NCBI GenBank assembly: GCA_002389995.1
Contig: DGRR01000196.1
Span: 1-13,396 of the forward strand
Source of the DNA: Ruminococcus sp. UBA4383
Lineage (GTDB): Bacteria > Bacillota > Clostridia > Oscillospirales > Ruminococcaceae
Reading direction: 5' to 3'
DNA: 13,396 nucleotides
Shown: positions 7,452 to 13,396 of the stretch, in pieces
Layout of the letters: every line of letters begins with the position of its first letter
Position numbering within the stretch: position 1 is the stretch's first letter
Program-made: the position numbers and the translations under genes
Notes under the pieces: model-generated
What the model was told of the DNA's origin: nothing
Seen by the model: only the letters and a program-made list of their open reading frames with translations
Databases searched by the model: none

Positions 7452-9857
7452 ATGAAAATATATATCGACCTTTCAAACCTTATGGCGGTTGATTTCCTCA
7501 CAGGTATACAGCGTGTCGTGAAAGAAATCGTCATAAGAATGACAGAAAGCAGAAAAAATGAACTCGTCCTGATGACATATTTCCATATAACAAATGTTTA
7601 CCGCAGAATAGACAACCAAAAATTCTACGATTTTTTCGCCCACGGAAAAGGAAACAGGACAAGTGCCGTAACAACCGAAAAAATTAACCCCGCAGATATT
7701 CCCTCAGGGGCTGTATTTTTTGATATAGACAGCGTGTGGAACAGCAGGGTCAAAAGAAGCTGGTTATTTCCGATTCTCAAACAGAACGGTGTTAAAATAG
7801 TTACTCAGCTATATGACCTTATACCAATAACTCACCCGCAGTTCTGCCACGAAAATACTGCCATGAATTTCATGGTGTATACAGGTGCCAATATAAAGTA
7901 TGCGGATTTGATAATAACTTCCGCAGACGCAACAGTGAAAGCCCTGAATGAACTCACCGACAGACTCGGTGCTGAACGCAAAAAAACTGTTGTCGTCCCT
8001 CTCGGAAGCGATTTTGTCCATAAAGACAGCAATTCCGAAACCCCCGATAAAAAAGCTGCCGAAATTGCAGAAAATTCTAAATATATTCTCATGGTGGGAA
8101 CTATCGAGCCGAGAAAAAATCACAGTCTCGTCATTGATGCCCTCGAAAACGGTCTTGCAGAAAAGGGAATAAAAGTTATTTTTGCAGGGCGTATAGGCTG
8201 GAATGTCGAGAAACTTGAAAAGAGAATAAAATCTCACCCTTTATTCAATAAAAGCCTTTTCTTTTTTGAAAAGCCAAATGATGCAACTGTCGATATGCTG
8301 TATAAAAATGCCTTTGCCGTGGCATTCCCGACATTCAACGAGGGATTCGGGCTGCCTGTTATAGAGGCATTCCAGAGAGGTACTCCCGTAATAGCCTCGG
8401 ATATAGGCGTACTGCATGAAGTGGCAGGCGATATGGCTGAATATTTCGACCCGACAGATAAAGACGATTTTATAAAATGTGTCAGCCGTCTTGCAGATGA
8501 TGAAAACGCTTACAGGGCTTTGAAGGAAAAAGTTAAAAAATTCGTCCCCTTTACATGGAATCAGTCCGCTCAGGCTATGGAAAATGCTGTTATGTCCGTC
8601 AGCGAAAATTCAAAGTCAGTCCCAGAAAATACAAATATAAAACAGATTGTATGCCTTACCGCAAGAAATGACGATATACTTGCAACTCTCCCGTATATAG
8701 AAAAATTTATGCCATTCATAAAGGAAATCGTTCTCTGTACTCCCGATAAGAATGTCAGTGAACTCAAAAAATTGTACAAGGGCAGACTTGATATGAAATT
8801 CCTCACCGACAGCGAAATACTGAACGGAAATCCTCTCCCCGATGACCATTCCACAAGAAATTTCTTCCTGCGCTGTCTTGCAATGAAAAATCCGGTTATA
8901 GATGATGTTTTCATAATGACTGATGACGATTACAGACCACTGAGAACCATTAAACAGGAGAATTTCATAAAGGACGGAAAATATCTTGCATACTACTGCT
9001 ATGACCTGAATGAATGGCAGGGTACATACGGAAATCCTACATCTTTTGATGTGTGTATGAAGAAAAGCCGTGAATTTCTCAGCAAAAACGGTTATCCGAC
9101 CATGATGTATTCATCTCATCAGCCACAGGTTATTGACAAGAGAATATTCAACGAAATGACTGCGGAATATCCCGAAATAATTTCGCAGGGACTTTGTGAA
9201 TGGTGCAGTTATTTCAATTACGGAATAAGAAAATATCCCGATATGTTTGAAACTGTCCCCTATGTTTCAATGGGCTGGCCCGGTACAAGAAGCGACTGGG
9301 ATATTTATGTAAGACCAAAAGAATTTCTCTTTGAAAACCATTACAGCGTACTCTACGAAAAAGGCAGAGTATTCTATGGTCTGAGCGATGAACTCAATGA
9401 TGATACCATTGAGGAAAATCAAATCAAAATTATGAGATATTCCGAAGAACTCAACAGACAACTGACTGACAGGGAAGTGTATAACGCCTACTGCGAAGGT
9501 TACCTCTTGCAGTACCGTGAAATACCTTCATTTTTCATAAACTGCGGACAGGACAACAGTATAACAATTAATGCACCTGAATATATAGTCATGAAAAATT
9601 CAGGCTGGACAAGAATACCCGTAAAAATGAAAATACAGACAAAATCGGAAAAAATACTGCTTATGTACTGGTTTTCCGATGAAAACGGAAACAATATCTC
9701 AGCCGTTGCAAAACAGGAAATAGATATAAACAAACCTGAATTTATCCTCCCCGTTGTAACACTTCCGTTTAAACAACAGTGCGTGTTCAATTTCAGAGTA
9801 ATGATTGAGGATAAAAATACTGCGGCTGATGCGGTGATGATTGCGAATGTGGTGTGA
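7452..9857 (+). CDS. GT4 glycosyltransferase fused to a second transferase-like domain
   Basis: An 801-residue, probably cytoplasmic enzyme with two halves. Residues 1 to about 390 are a GT-B fold, GT4-family retaining glycosyltransferase: DFLTGIQRVVKEI at 14-26 with the G-I-x-R-V loop, YDLIPITHPQF at 121-131, the nucleotide-sugar start MVGTIEPRKNH at 214-224, and the E-x7-E motif NEGFGLPVIE with Glu297 and Glu305. Residues about 400-690 form a different domain (IKQIVCLTARNDD, a DDVFIMTDDDYRPL segment with Asp491-493, and SSHQPQVIDK at 554-563) that looks like a metal-dependent GT-A or Stealth-type sugar-phosphate transferase; this is tentative. The last 100 residues are beta-rich. Start ATG 7452 has AAAGGA at 7438-7443; the in-frame TTG at 7431 is less likely. 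Likely role: building a repeat unit of a surface polysaccharide or a secondary wall polymer. Confidence 0.85.
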   Translation: MKIYIDLSNLMAVDFLTGIQRVVKEIVIRMTESRKNELVLMTYFHITNVYRRIDNQKFYDFFAHGKGNRTSAVTTEKINPADIPSGAVFFDIDSVWNSRVKRSWLFPILKQNGVKIVTQLYDLIPITHPQFCHENTAMNFMVYTGANIKYADLIITSADATVKALNELTDRLGAERKKTVVVPLGSDFVHKDSNSETPDKKAAEIAENSKYILMVGTIEPRKNHSLVIDALENGLAEKGIKVIFAGRIGWNVEKLEKRIKSHPLFNKSLFFFEKPNDATVDMLYKNAFAVAFPTFNEGFGLPVIEAFQRGTPVIASDIGVLHEVAGDMAEYFDPTDKDDFIKCVSRLADDENAYRALKEKVKKFVPFTWNQSAQAMENAVMSVSENSKSVPENTNIKQIVCLTARNDDILATLPYIEKFMPFIKEIVLCTPDKNVSELKKLYKGRLDMKFLTDSEILNGNPLPDDHSTRNFFLRCLAMKNPVIDDVFIMTDDDYRPLRTIKQENFIKDGKYLAYYCYDLNEWQGTYGNPTSFDVCMKKSREFLSKNGYPTMMYSSHQPQVIDKRIFNEMTAEYPEIISQGLCEWCSYFNYGIRKYPDMFETVPYVSMGWPGTRSDWDIYVRPKEFLFENHYSVLYEKGRVFYGLSDELNDDTIEENQIKIMRYSEELNRQLTDREVYNAYCEGYLLQYREIPSFFINCGQDNSITINAPEYIVMKNSGWTRIPVKMKIQTKSEKILLMYWFSDENGNNISAVAKQEIDINKPEFILPVVTLPFKQQCVFNFRVMIEDKNTAADAVMIANVV

Positions 9858-9858
9858 T

Positions 9859-10317
9859 ATGGAAGAAAGTATGTTTTATTATGTTATCCCTGAAAGTGAT
9901 ACCGAAATATATGAAAGACTTTCGGAACTCGACAGGCTTTGCGTAGGTGCTGACGGCTGGTCAGCAGAATCTTTCAGGTCAGAAGCCGAAAAGGAAAACG
10001 GCATTGTTATGTGCTGTTCATCATCAGGAAGAATGGCAGGTCTTATATGCGGATATTTCGCAGGAGGCGAGGCTGATATAACAAGCGTTGCCGTACACCC
10101 CGATTACCGCAGAAAACATATTGCGGAGTGTCTCATGCAGATTTTTGAATTGCAGATACCCGACGATACCGAGGAAATTTTCCTCGAAGTCCGTGAAAGC
10201 AATACCCCTGCAATAAAACTCTATGAAAAATGCGGTTTTGAAAAATTATCCGTCAGAAAAAATTTTTATGCATCACCCGTTGAAAATGCAATAGTTATGC
10301 GAAAGAGAATGAAATAA
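9859..10317 (+). CDS. rimI: RimI-like GNAT N-acetyltransferase
   Basis: A 152-residue GNAT-fold protein. The core reads DITSVAVHPDYRRKHIAECL, then EEIFLEVRESNTPAIKLYEK, then CGF, the usual RimI order. RimI acetylates the N-terminal alanine of ribosomal protein S18. Glu110 and Tyr122 keep the 12-residue spacing of the catalytic Glu/Tyr pair known from E. coli RimI. The acetyl-CoA loop is R84-R85-K86-H87-I88-A89, with His where most relatives have Gly. It begins one base after the glycosyltransferase stop and ends one base before tsaD; rimI next to tsaD is a common pairing in Firmicutes. ATG 9859 fits the family length and has GGTG at 9851-9854; ATG 9847 and ATG 9871 are alternatives. The family is sure; the S18 substrate rests on context. 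Confidence 0.85.
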   Translation: MEESMFYYVIPESDTEIYERLSELDRLCVGADGWSAESFRSEAEKENGIVMCCSSSGRMAGLICGYFAGGEADITSVAVHPDYRRKHIAECLMQIFELQIPDDTEEIFLEVRESNTPAIKLYEKCGFEKLSVRKNFYASPVENAIVMRKRMK

Positions 10318-10318
10318 T

Positions 10319-11329
10319 ATGCTTATACTTGGAATAGAAAGTTCATGTGACGAAACAGCCGCAAGCGTTGTAAAGGATTGCCGTGAAATACTGTCCTCAG
10401 TGATTTCAACCCAGATTGAGGAACATAAAAAATATGGCGGAGTCGTCCCCGAAATAGCATCAAGACGGCACTGCGAAAATATCCTCGGAGTTGTGAGAAA
10501 AGCCCTTGATGATGCGAATGTTACCCTTGATGACCTTGACGGCATAGCTGTAACTTATGCCCCCGGTCTTATAGGTGCGCTTCTTGTGGGAGTAAGCTTT
10601 GCAAAATCGCTTGCAATGGCTTGCAACAAGCCCCTTATCCCTGTACATCACATAGCAGGACATATAGCCACAAATTATCTCACACACAAAAATCTTGAAC
10701 CGCCGTATCTGTGCATAGTCGCAAGCGGAGGTCACAGTCATATAATTGAAGTTTTATCCTATACAAAATTTCACGTTATAGGACGCACCCGTGATGATGC
10801 CGCAGGCGAATGTTTTGACAAATGTGCAAGGGCTATGGGATTTCCTTATCCGGGAGGGGTTCATATTGACAATGCCACTAAAAACGGCAATGCATCAGCA
10901 TTTAAACTCCCTCACCCCACTGTTGCAGGGAACGAATTTGATTTCAGTTTTTCAGGGCTTAAAACTTCTGTCATCAACATGATACACAATGCATCTCAGA
11001 AAAATATAACTCTTGATACAAATGACCTTTCCGCAAGCATACAGAAGTCAATATCCGATATTCTTACGGAAAAAACTATAAATGCCGCCAAAACTTTCGG
11101 ATATAAAAAAATCGCCCTCGCAGGCGGAGTTTCCGCAAATACGGGAGTCCGTGCGGCATTGTCGGAGGCTTGCGAAAGGGAAGGCTTTGAATTTTATATG
11201 CCTGAAAAATTTTTATGCGGAGACAACGGTGCAATGATAGCCTGTCAGGGAAGCTATAATTTTCTTGCGGGAATAACCGCTGATGAAAGTCTGAATGCGG
11301 TTGCAAGTCTCCCGATTGATATGATATAA
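10319..11329 (+). CDS. tsaD: tRNA N6-threonylcarbamoyladenosine synthase subunit TsaD
   Basis: A 336-residue Kae1/TsaD/YgjD protein of normal length. It transfers threonylcarbamoyl from threonylcarbamoyl-AMP to A37 of ANN-decoding tRNAs, with TsaB and TsaE. All family landmarks are intact: LGIESSCDETAASV at 4-17, GGVVPEIASRRH at 40-51, the metal ligands His111 and His115 in HHIAGH, VASGGHSH at 134-141, the RDDAAGECFDK stretch at 158-168, FSFSGLKTS at 209-217, LAGGVSANTGVR at 267-278, and Asp302 in DNGAMIA. It starts one base after rimI with only a weak ribosome site, suggesting coupling. tsaB and tsaE, often neighbours, are not in this window. Normally essential or near-essential, it is here the last gene of a unit that begins with glycan genes. 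Confidence 0.97.
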   Translation: MLILGIESSCDETAASVVKDCREILSSVISTQIEEHKKYGGVVPEIASRRHCENILGVVRKALDDANVTLDDLDGIAVTYAPGLIGALLVGVSFAKSLAMACNKPLIPVHHIAGHIATNYLTHKNLEPPYLCIVASGGHSHIIEVLSYTKFHVIGRTRDDAAGECFDKCARAMGFPYPGGVHIDNATKNGNASAFKLPHPTVAGNEFDFSFSGLKTSVINMIHNASQKNITLDTNDLSASIQKSISDILTEKTINAAKTFGYKKIALAGGVSANTGVRAALSEACEREGFEFYMPEKFLCGDNGAMIACQGSYNFLAGITADESLNAVASLPIDMI

Positions 11330-11330
11330 C

Positions 11331-11362
11331 AAAAAAACGCAGTCCTTACGGCTGCGTTTTTT
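11331..11362. terminator. Bidirectional intrinsic terminator between tsaD and the converging DUF1836 unit
   Basis: Arms CGCAG (11338-11342) and CTGCG (11352-11356) are extended by seven A upstream (11331-11337) and six T downstream (11357-11362). Read on the plus strand it ends tsaD two bases after its stop; read on the minus strand it ends in seven T and can stop the DUF1836/peptide transcript. Both converging operons share it. Confidence 0.9.
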
Positions 11363-11404
11363 CGGCTTTCCCCAAAGCATTTCCCTATATTAACAGATGA
11401 GTTT

Positions 11405-11494
11405 TCAATCAAAGAAAATGTCAAATATCAAATCTATTATAAATTCAATTATGTCAGCTATAAGCCATGAATGATCTTTTTTTCTTCGTCCCAT
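11405..11494 (-). CDS. Putative 29-residue amphipathic peptide downstream of the DUF1836 regulator
   Basis: A 30-codon frame starts four bases after the DUF1836 stop. GGAG at 11502-11505, formed by the end of the regulator gene, lies 7 bases from the ATG, a good ribosome site and a clear case for coupled translation. The peptide begins MGRRKKDHSW and continues as an Ile/Leu/Phe-rich helix with regularly placed acids, ending IFDIFFD. On a 100-degree helical wheel all six acidic residues (7, 14, 17, 21, 25, 29) fall within a 120-degree arc, while the arc from 40 to 240 degrees holds only Ile, Leu, Phe and Ala beyond residue 10. This suggests a membrane-surface or self-assembling helix. No family is recognised; short toxin-like or modulin-like peptides share such a pattern, but this is only a comparison of form. 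The shared terminator follows after about 45 bases. Confidence 0.5.
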   Translation of the reverse strand: MGRRKKDHSWLIADIIEFIIDLIFDIFFD

Positions 11495-11498
11495 ATTG

Positions 11499-12068
11499 TC
11501 ACTCCATTTCAGAAAGTATGTCTGTGAGAGTTTCGTTCATTTCGGATTTTATGCAGGCACTCCTGTAAGCCATGACCATAACAAACATGGCTTTTTTAAG
11601 TTTATGCTCGTCCTTTATTGAATCGGCAGCGTCTTCAAGTTCACGGGCGACAAGTTTTTTAACAGAATCGCTGTCAAAGGCAACCTCGTCCTCGACAGTG
11701 AAAATAATTCTGCAAAGGCTGTTATAAAGCAGAGTTTCCTCAATGATATCATCAGAAGTATCCTCAACGTCACCGTTTATGTATGTCATAAGCTTTATAA
11801 TATTTTCAAGCTTCATAGCACCTCTGAGCATATTTATAAGCAGTATGCGTAAAATCTGGCGTTTGGAATATTTTTTACCTTTTGTGGAGGGAACCCAGCC
11901 ACGTTTTATCCAGTTCTGGATAGTAGAGCCTTTAAGCCCTGTGAGTTTTGAAAGCTGAGAGAGAGTAATTCCTCCTGTTGCTTCGAGAACGGGAGAAATA
12001 GCGTCAAAAGCTGAGTTTCTTATACTGTCGGAGTATTTAAGAGTAGTTGCAGGTATAAGTCTTTTCAT
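11499..12068 (-). CDS. DUF1836 domain protein, MerR-like DNA-binding regulator
   Basis: A 189-residue protein with the DUF1836 domain. A winged helix-turn-helix of MerR type is visible at about residues 34-75: ITLSQLSKLTGLKGSTIQNW, followed by IKRGWVPSTKGKKYSKRQIL. The C-terminal half is helical and acidic (residues 95-189) and is probably a dimerisation or ligand domain; no metal-binding cysteine cluster is seen. Start ATG at 12068 has AAAGGAG (12084-12078) nine bases upstream; the ATG at 12074 is only three bases from it. Its own promoter, with a palindrome between -35 and -10, suggests autoregulation. DUF1836 proteins are common in Firmicutes but lack a defined regulon. The downstream 29-residue peptide frame is very likely on the same message. 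Confidence 0.85.
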   Translation of the reverse strand: MKRLIPATTLKYSDSIRNSAFDAISPVLEATGGITLSQLSKLTGLKGSTIQNWIKRGWVPSTKGKKYSKRQILRILLINMLRGAMKLENIIKLMTYINGDVEDTSDDIIEETLLYNSLCRIIFTVEDEVAFDSDSVKKLVARELEDAADSIKDEHKLKKAMFVMVMAYRSACIKSEMNETLTDILSEME

Positions 12069-12098
12069 GTTCATTAACTCCTTTCTGACGATGATATG

Positions 12099-12127
12099 AT
12101 TATATCATAAGTTCATATGAACTGCAA
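12099..12127 (-). promoter_or_regulatory. Promoter of the DUF1836 gene
   Basis: Read on the minus strand: TTGCAG (12127-12122), a 17-base spacer, and a perfect TATAAT (12104-12099). The expected start near 12092 leaves a leader of about 24 bases carrying the AAAGGAG ribosome site. The -35 box is weak (3 of 6), which fits a promoter that is regulated through the palindrome in its spacer. Confidence 0.75.
12110..12123. promoter_or_regulatory. Perfect 14-bp palindrome, likely operator of the DUF1836 gene
   Basis: AGTTCATATGAACT reads the same on both strands. It occupies the spacer of the DUF1836 promoter and touches the -35 box. MerR-like dimers often bind dyads in the spacer of their own promoter, so autoregulation is likely; the binding itself is inference. 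A second inverted repeat, ATGATAT-GATT-ATATCAT at 12091-12108, overlaps the -10 box and start site. Confidence 0.55.
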
Positions 12128-12325
12128 ACACCGTCTTTTGATATTTTCACCCTGAAACAGGTATTTTTTTGAATATATCATTAAATATCTTGTTTTTTCT
12201 TATATTTTTGGAATTTTTCGCATTATTTCACAGAAAAACAGCAATACAGCGGAAAAGATTAAATTTTGTTATAAATATGTAACCTTTATGCACTGATTTG
12301 TATTATAACTGAAATAAGCCTGTTA
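12128..12325. other. A/T-rich divergent intergenic stretch
   Basis: About 200 bases between the leftward DUF1836 promoter and the rightward small-RNA promoter. It is very A/T-rich with several T and A tracts, a weak CCTG-AAA-CAGG hairpin followed by a T run (about 12153-12170), and GTTA/TAAC arms near 12268-12283. I see no credible gene, repeat or known RNA motif in it. Confidence 0.5.
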
Positions 12326-12354
12326 TTGCAAATTGCGAAAACATACGCTATAAT
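12326..12354 (+). promoter_or_regulatory. Promoter of the putative small RNA
   Basis: TTGCAA (12326-12331) and a perfect TATAAT (12349-12354) are separated by exactly 17 bases. A GCAA-A-TTGC dyad (12328-12336) covers the -35 box. Transcription would start near 12361. No plus-strand gene lies downstream before the terminator at 12522. Confidence 0.75.
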
Positions 12355-12360
12355 ATAATT

Positions 12361-12522
12361 ACAGCAGAGAGATATAATTATTTCGGGAAAAGGGGAAAGT
12401 TTTCCGAGATATATGCTGCTCACAACCGTTTCAGCGTTCCTATACCTCCGGACGTTAATTATATACCACACCTTTTCAAAGAACATAGCCGCAGGCAAGA
12501 GCTTGCGGCATTGTTCTTTTTT
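12361..12522 (+). ncRNA. Putative free-standing small RNA, about 160 nt, unassigned
   Basis: A promoter with 17-bp spacing feeds into about 160 bases that end in a strong intrinsic terminator, with no convincing reading frame and with both neighbouring genes on the other strand; this is the layout of an independent small RNA gene. The body can pair extensively: AGCAG (12363-12367) with CTGCT (12416-12420), a CGGGAAAA/TTTTCCG hairpin (12384-12391 with 12400-12406), and ATATAATTA (12372-12380) with TAATTATAT (12456-12464), which may continue through TTCGG/CCGGA. The first and third pairings cross, so they form a pseudoknot or alternatives. I do not recognise a riboswitch core, SRP RNA, tmRNA or RNase P. 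A divergent 6S RNA is possible because of length and rod-like pairing but is not shown. Confidence 0.6.
12478..12522 (+). terminator. Intrinsic terminator of the small RNA
   Basis: Arms at 12479-12496 (AAGAACATAGCCGCAGGC) and 12501-12518 pair over 18 positions with two mismatches and one G-T wobble around an AAGA loop, followed by T's to 12522. Read leftward it follows the DUF4274 stop directly, but its T-tract on that strand is short (TTCTTTG), so it works best rightward and may help terminate the minus-strand operon too. Confidence 0.88.
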
Positions 12523-12844
12523 ATATATCTTTCAGAAATATTTCGGGTATATTATTTTCTTTCATTTTGAATTTCTGGGAAGGTGTGAGCGGGATTTCGT
12601 AATGATTGTCTGATTTGGGATATTTTCCGATAATTATATCGCCGTACAGACGGCTTATAAATTCGAGCCATTCCTTAGAGCCTGAGTTGCTGTTGAGGAA
12701 ATATCCGTATCCGTCACATAAATAAAATATCTCCATAGCGAGAGCGAGGTCGCAGGCAGGTTCGCAGAGTATACGCTTTGGAATTTCAAAGCCTCCGTCC
12801 CAGTTATACATCATAAGAATTTGTCTTAACATTGAATAATCCAT
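12521..12844 (-). CDS. DUF4274 domain protein
   Basis: A 107-residue soluble protein. Two DUF4274 landmarks are clear: YNWDGGFEIPKRIL at residues 13-26 and CDLALAMEIFYLCDG at 31-45. The family has no known function and often appears as a small single-domain protein. The C-terminal half (KEWLEFISRLYGDIII, then KYPKSDNHYEIPLT) is consistent with a full-length member. Start ATG 12844 is chosen because AGGGTGA, overlapping the end of ybaK, lies five bases upstream; a TTG at 12874 in the same frame has no ribosome site. It begins one base after the ybaK stop, so the two are co-translated. No link to tRNA editing is evident beyond that position. Confidence 0.8.
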   Translation of the reverse strand: MDYSMLRQILMMYNWDGGFEIPKRILCEPACDLALAMEIFYLCDGYGYFLNSNSGSKEWLEFISRLYGDIIIGKYPKSDNHYEIPLTPSQKFKMKENNIPEIFLKDI

Positions 12845-12845
12845 T

Positions 12846-13331
12846 TTATTCACCCTGTAAGATAATATTGTCAAATTTTCCTCTTATCGCATTGACAAGC
12901 TTTTCAGGGGAAAGCTTTATCTGCGTGCCTATTCTTCCTCCGCTTATATAGAATAAAGGCAGGGACAAGGCTGAATCATGCACAACAGTCATGAACTGTT
13001 TTTTCATACCTATTGGAGTACAGCCGCCACGCACATAACCTGTTATCTTGTTTATATCTTTGACATGAATCAGTTCAACAGATTTTTCGTCCACGCTTTT
13101 TGCGGCTTTTTTGAGGTCAAGTCCGAGAGCAACGGGTATCAGAAAGCAGTAATAATTTCCTGATTTACCTTTTGCGACAAGAGTTTTGAAAGTTTCCTCC
13201 AATGGCTGACCAAGAGCGTTAGCGACAGTAATGCCGTCAATAAACTCATCGCATTGATAGACCTGAATTTCGTAGTCTATTTTATTTTTATCGAGGAAAC
13301 GCATAGCATTAGTTTTAAGTTCTTTACCCAT
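12846..13331 (-). CDS. ybaK: Cys-tRNA(Pro)/Cys-tRNA(Cys) deacylase, YbaK/EbsC family
   Basis: A 161-residue single-domain protein of the YbaK/EbsC group, which hydrolyses Cys mischarged on tRNA(Pro). The expected order is seen: the FKTLVAKG segment at 48-55 with the conserved Lys49, the CFLIPVALGLDLKKAAKS stretch at 62-79, GYVRGGCTPIGMKK at 98-111, and the final YISGGRIGTQIKLSPEKL at 128-145. The length is normal and the key Lys and Gly-rich loop are kept, so it should be active. The start ATG has GGTGA six bases upstream and shares one base with the stop of an upstream minus-strand frame (TAATG), which suggests it is not the first gene of its operon. It is followed after one base by the DUF4274 gene. 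Confidence 0.93.
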   Translation of the reverse strand: MGKELKTNAMRFLDKNKIDYEIQVYQCDEFIDGITVANALGQPLEETFKTLVAKGKSGNYYCFLIPVALGLDLKKAAKSVDEKSVELIHVKDINKITGYVRGGCTPIGMKKQFMTVVHDSALSLPLFYISGGRIGTQIKLSPEKLVNAIRGKFDNIILQGE

Positions 13332-13396
13332 TATTTTTCACCATTTGAAATCGTCAATTTGCGCTTTTTGAGCCTTGTGCCTTCGTTCACTCCACT
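13331..13396 (-). CDS. 3' end of an unidentified upstream gene (partial)
   Basis: From the window edge a minus-strand frame is open for 21 codons and ends in TAA whose last A is the A of the ybaK ATG. The visible tail is basic (TRLKKRKLTISNGEK). This overlap suggests coupling with ybaK. A second frame in the same stretch ends at a TGA ten bases earlier (ending DDFKW), so the assignment is uncertain, and no family can be named from so little. Confidence 0.3.
   Translation of the reverse strand, partial: SGVNEGTRLKKRKLTISNGEK

Noticed and set aside
7178..7534. 118-residue minus-strand open frame over the DUF4214/glycosyltransferase junction
   Set aside because: It spans the gene boundary antisense to two supported genes, has no upstream ribosome site and no family features.
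12361..12522. Riboswitch or T-box leader
   Set aside because: No plus-strand gene follows the terminator, and no TPP, SAM, cobalamin, purine, c-di-GMP, ZTP or T-box core motif is visible.
12286..12613. Open frames on both strands over the small-RNA region (minus 12286-12498, plus 12413-12613)
   Set aside because: They lack ribosome sites, run through the terminator hairpin or the promoter, and their amino-acid make-up shows no family features.
1..13396. CRISPR arrays, insertion sequences, tRNA or rRNA genes, phage attachment sites
   Set aside because: No regularly spaced repeats, transposase-like proteins, cloverleaf sequences or rRNA segments were seen by eye on either strand.

Overview
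The window looks like a chromosomal segment of a low-GC, Gram-positive gut or rumen Clostridium-type bacterium, most likely an Oscillospiraceae member close to Ruminococcus. This rests on the A/T-rich coding style, Shine-Dalgarno sequences of the AGGAGGTGAT type, and the gene families present (DUF5696, YIP1, DUF1836, a rimI-tsaD pair). The genus is inference, not a database result.

Bases 1-6824 are the distal part of a tightly packed plus-strand operon that began upstream. It encodes a membrane-anchored beta-propeller/TPR protein (cut at the window edge), a YIP1-family membrane protein, a 954-residue secreted DUF5696 protein with a glycoside-hydrolase-like layout, and two sugar-type ABC permeases. 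Several genes overlap by 1-4 bases and a strong terminator closes the set. No ATPase or solute-binding protein is visible. The set reads as a cell-surface carbohydrate sensing, processing and uptake machine whose exact substrate is unknown.

Bases 6879-11362 are a second plus-strand operon with an exact-consensus promoter (TTGACA, 17 bp, TATAAT): a small DUF4214 protein, an 801-residue protein fusing a GT4 glycosyltransferase to a second transferase-like half, rimI, and the essential tRNA t6A gene tsaD. A bidirectional terminator ends it. A surface-glycan module therefore appears co-transcribed with two housekeeping modification enzymes.

Bases 11331-12127 hold a convergent minus-strand unit: a DUF1836 MerR-like regulator with a palindrome inside its promoter, followed by a coupled 29-codon open frame for a strongly amphipathic peptide. 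Bases 12326-12522 look like a free-standing plus-strand small RNA gene of about 160 nt, with its own promoter, intrinsic terminator and competing internal pairings, and no downstream coding partner. Bases 12521-13396 are a minus-strand operon: the end of an unidentified gene, a YbaK-type Cys-tRNA(Pro) deacylase, and a DUF4274 protein.

The items most likely to be new biology are the orphan small RNA, the 29-residue peptide coupled to the DUF1836 regulator, and the propeller/YIP1/DUF5696/permease operon.
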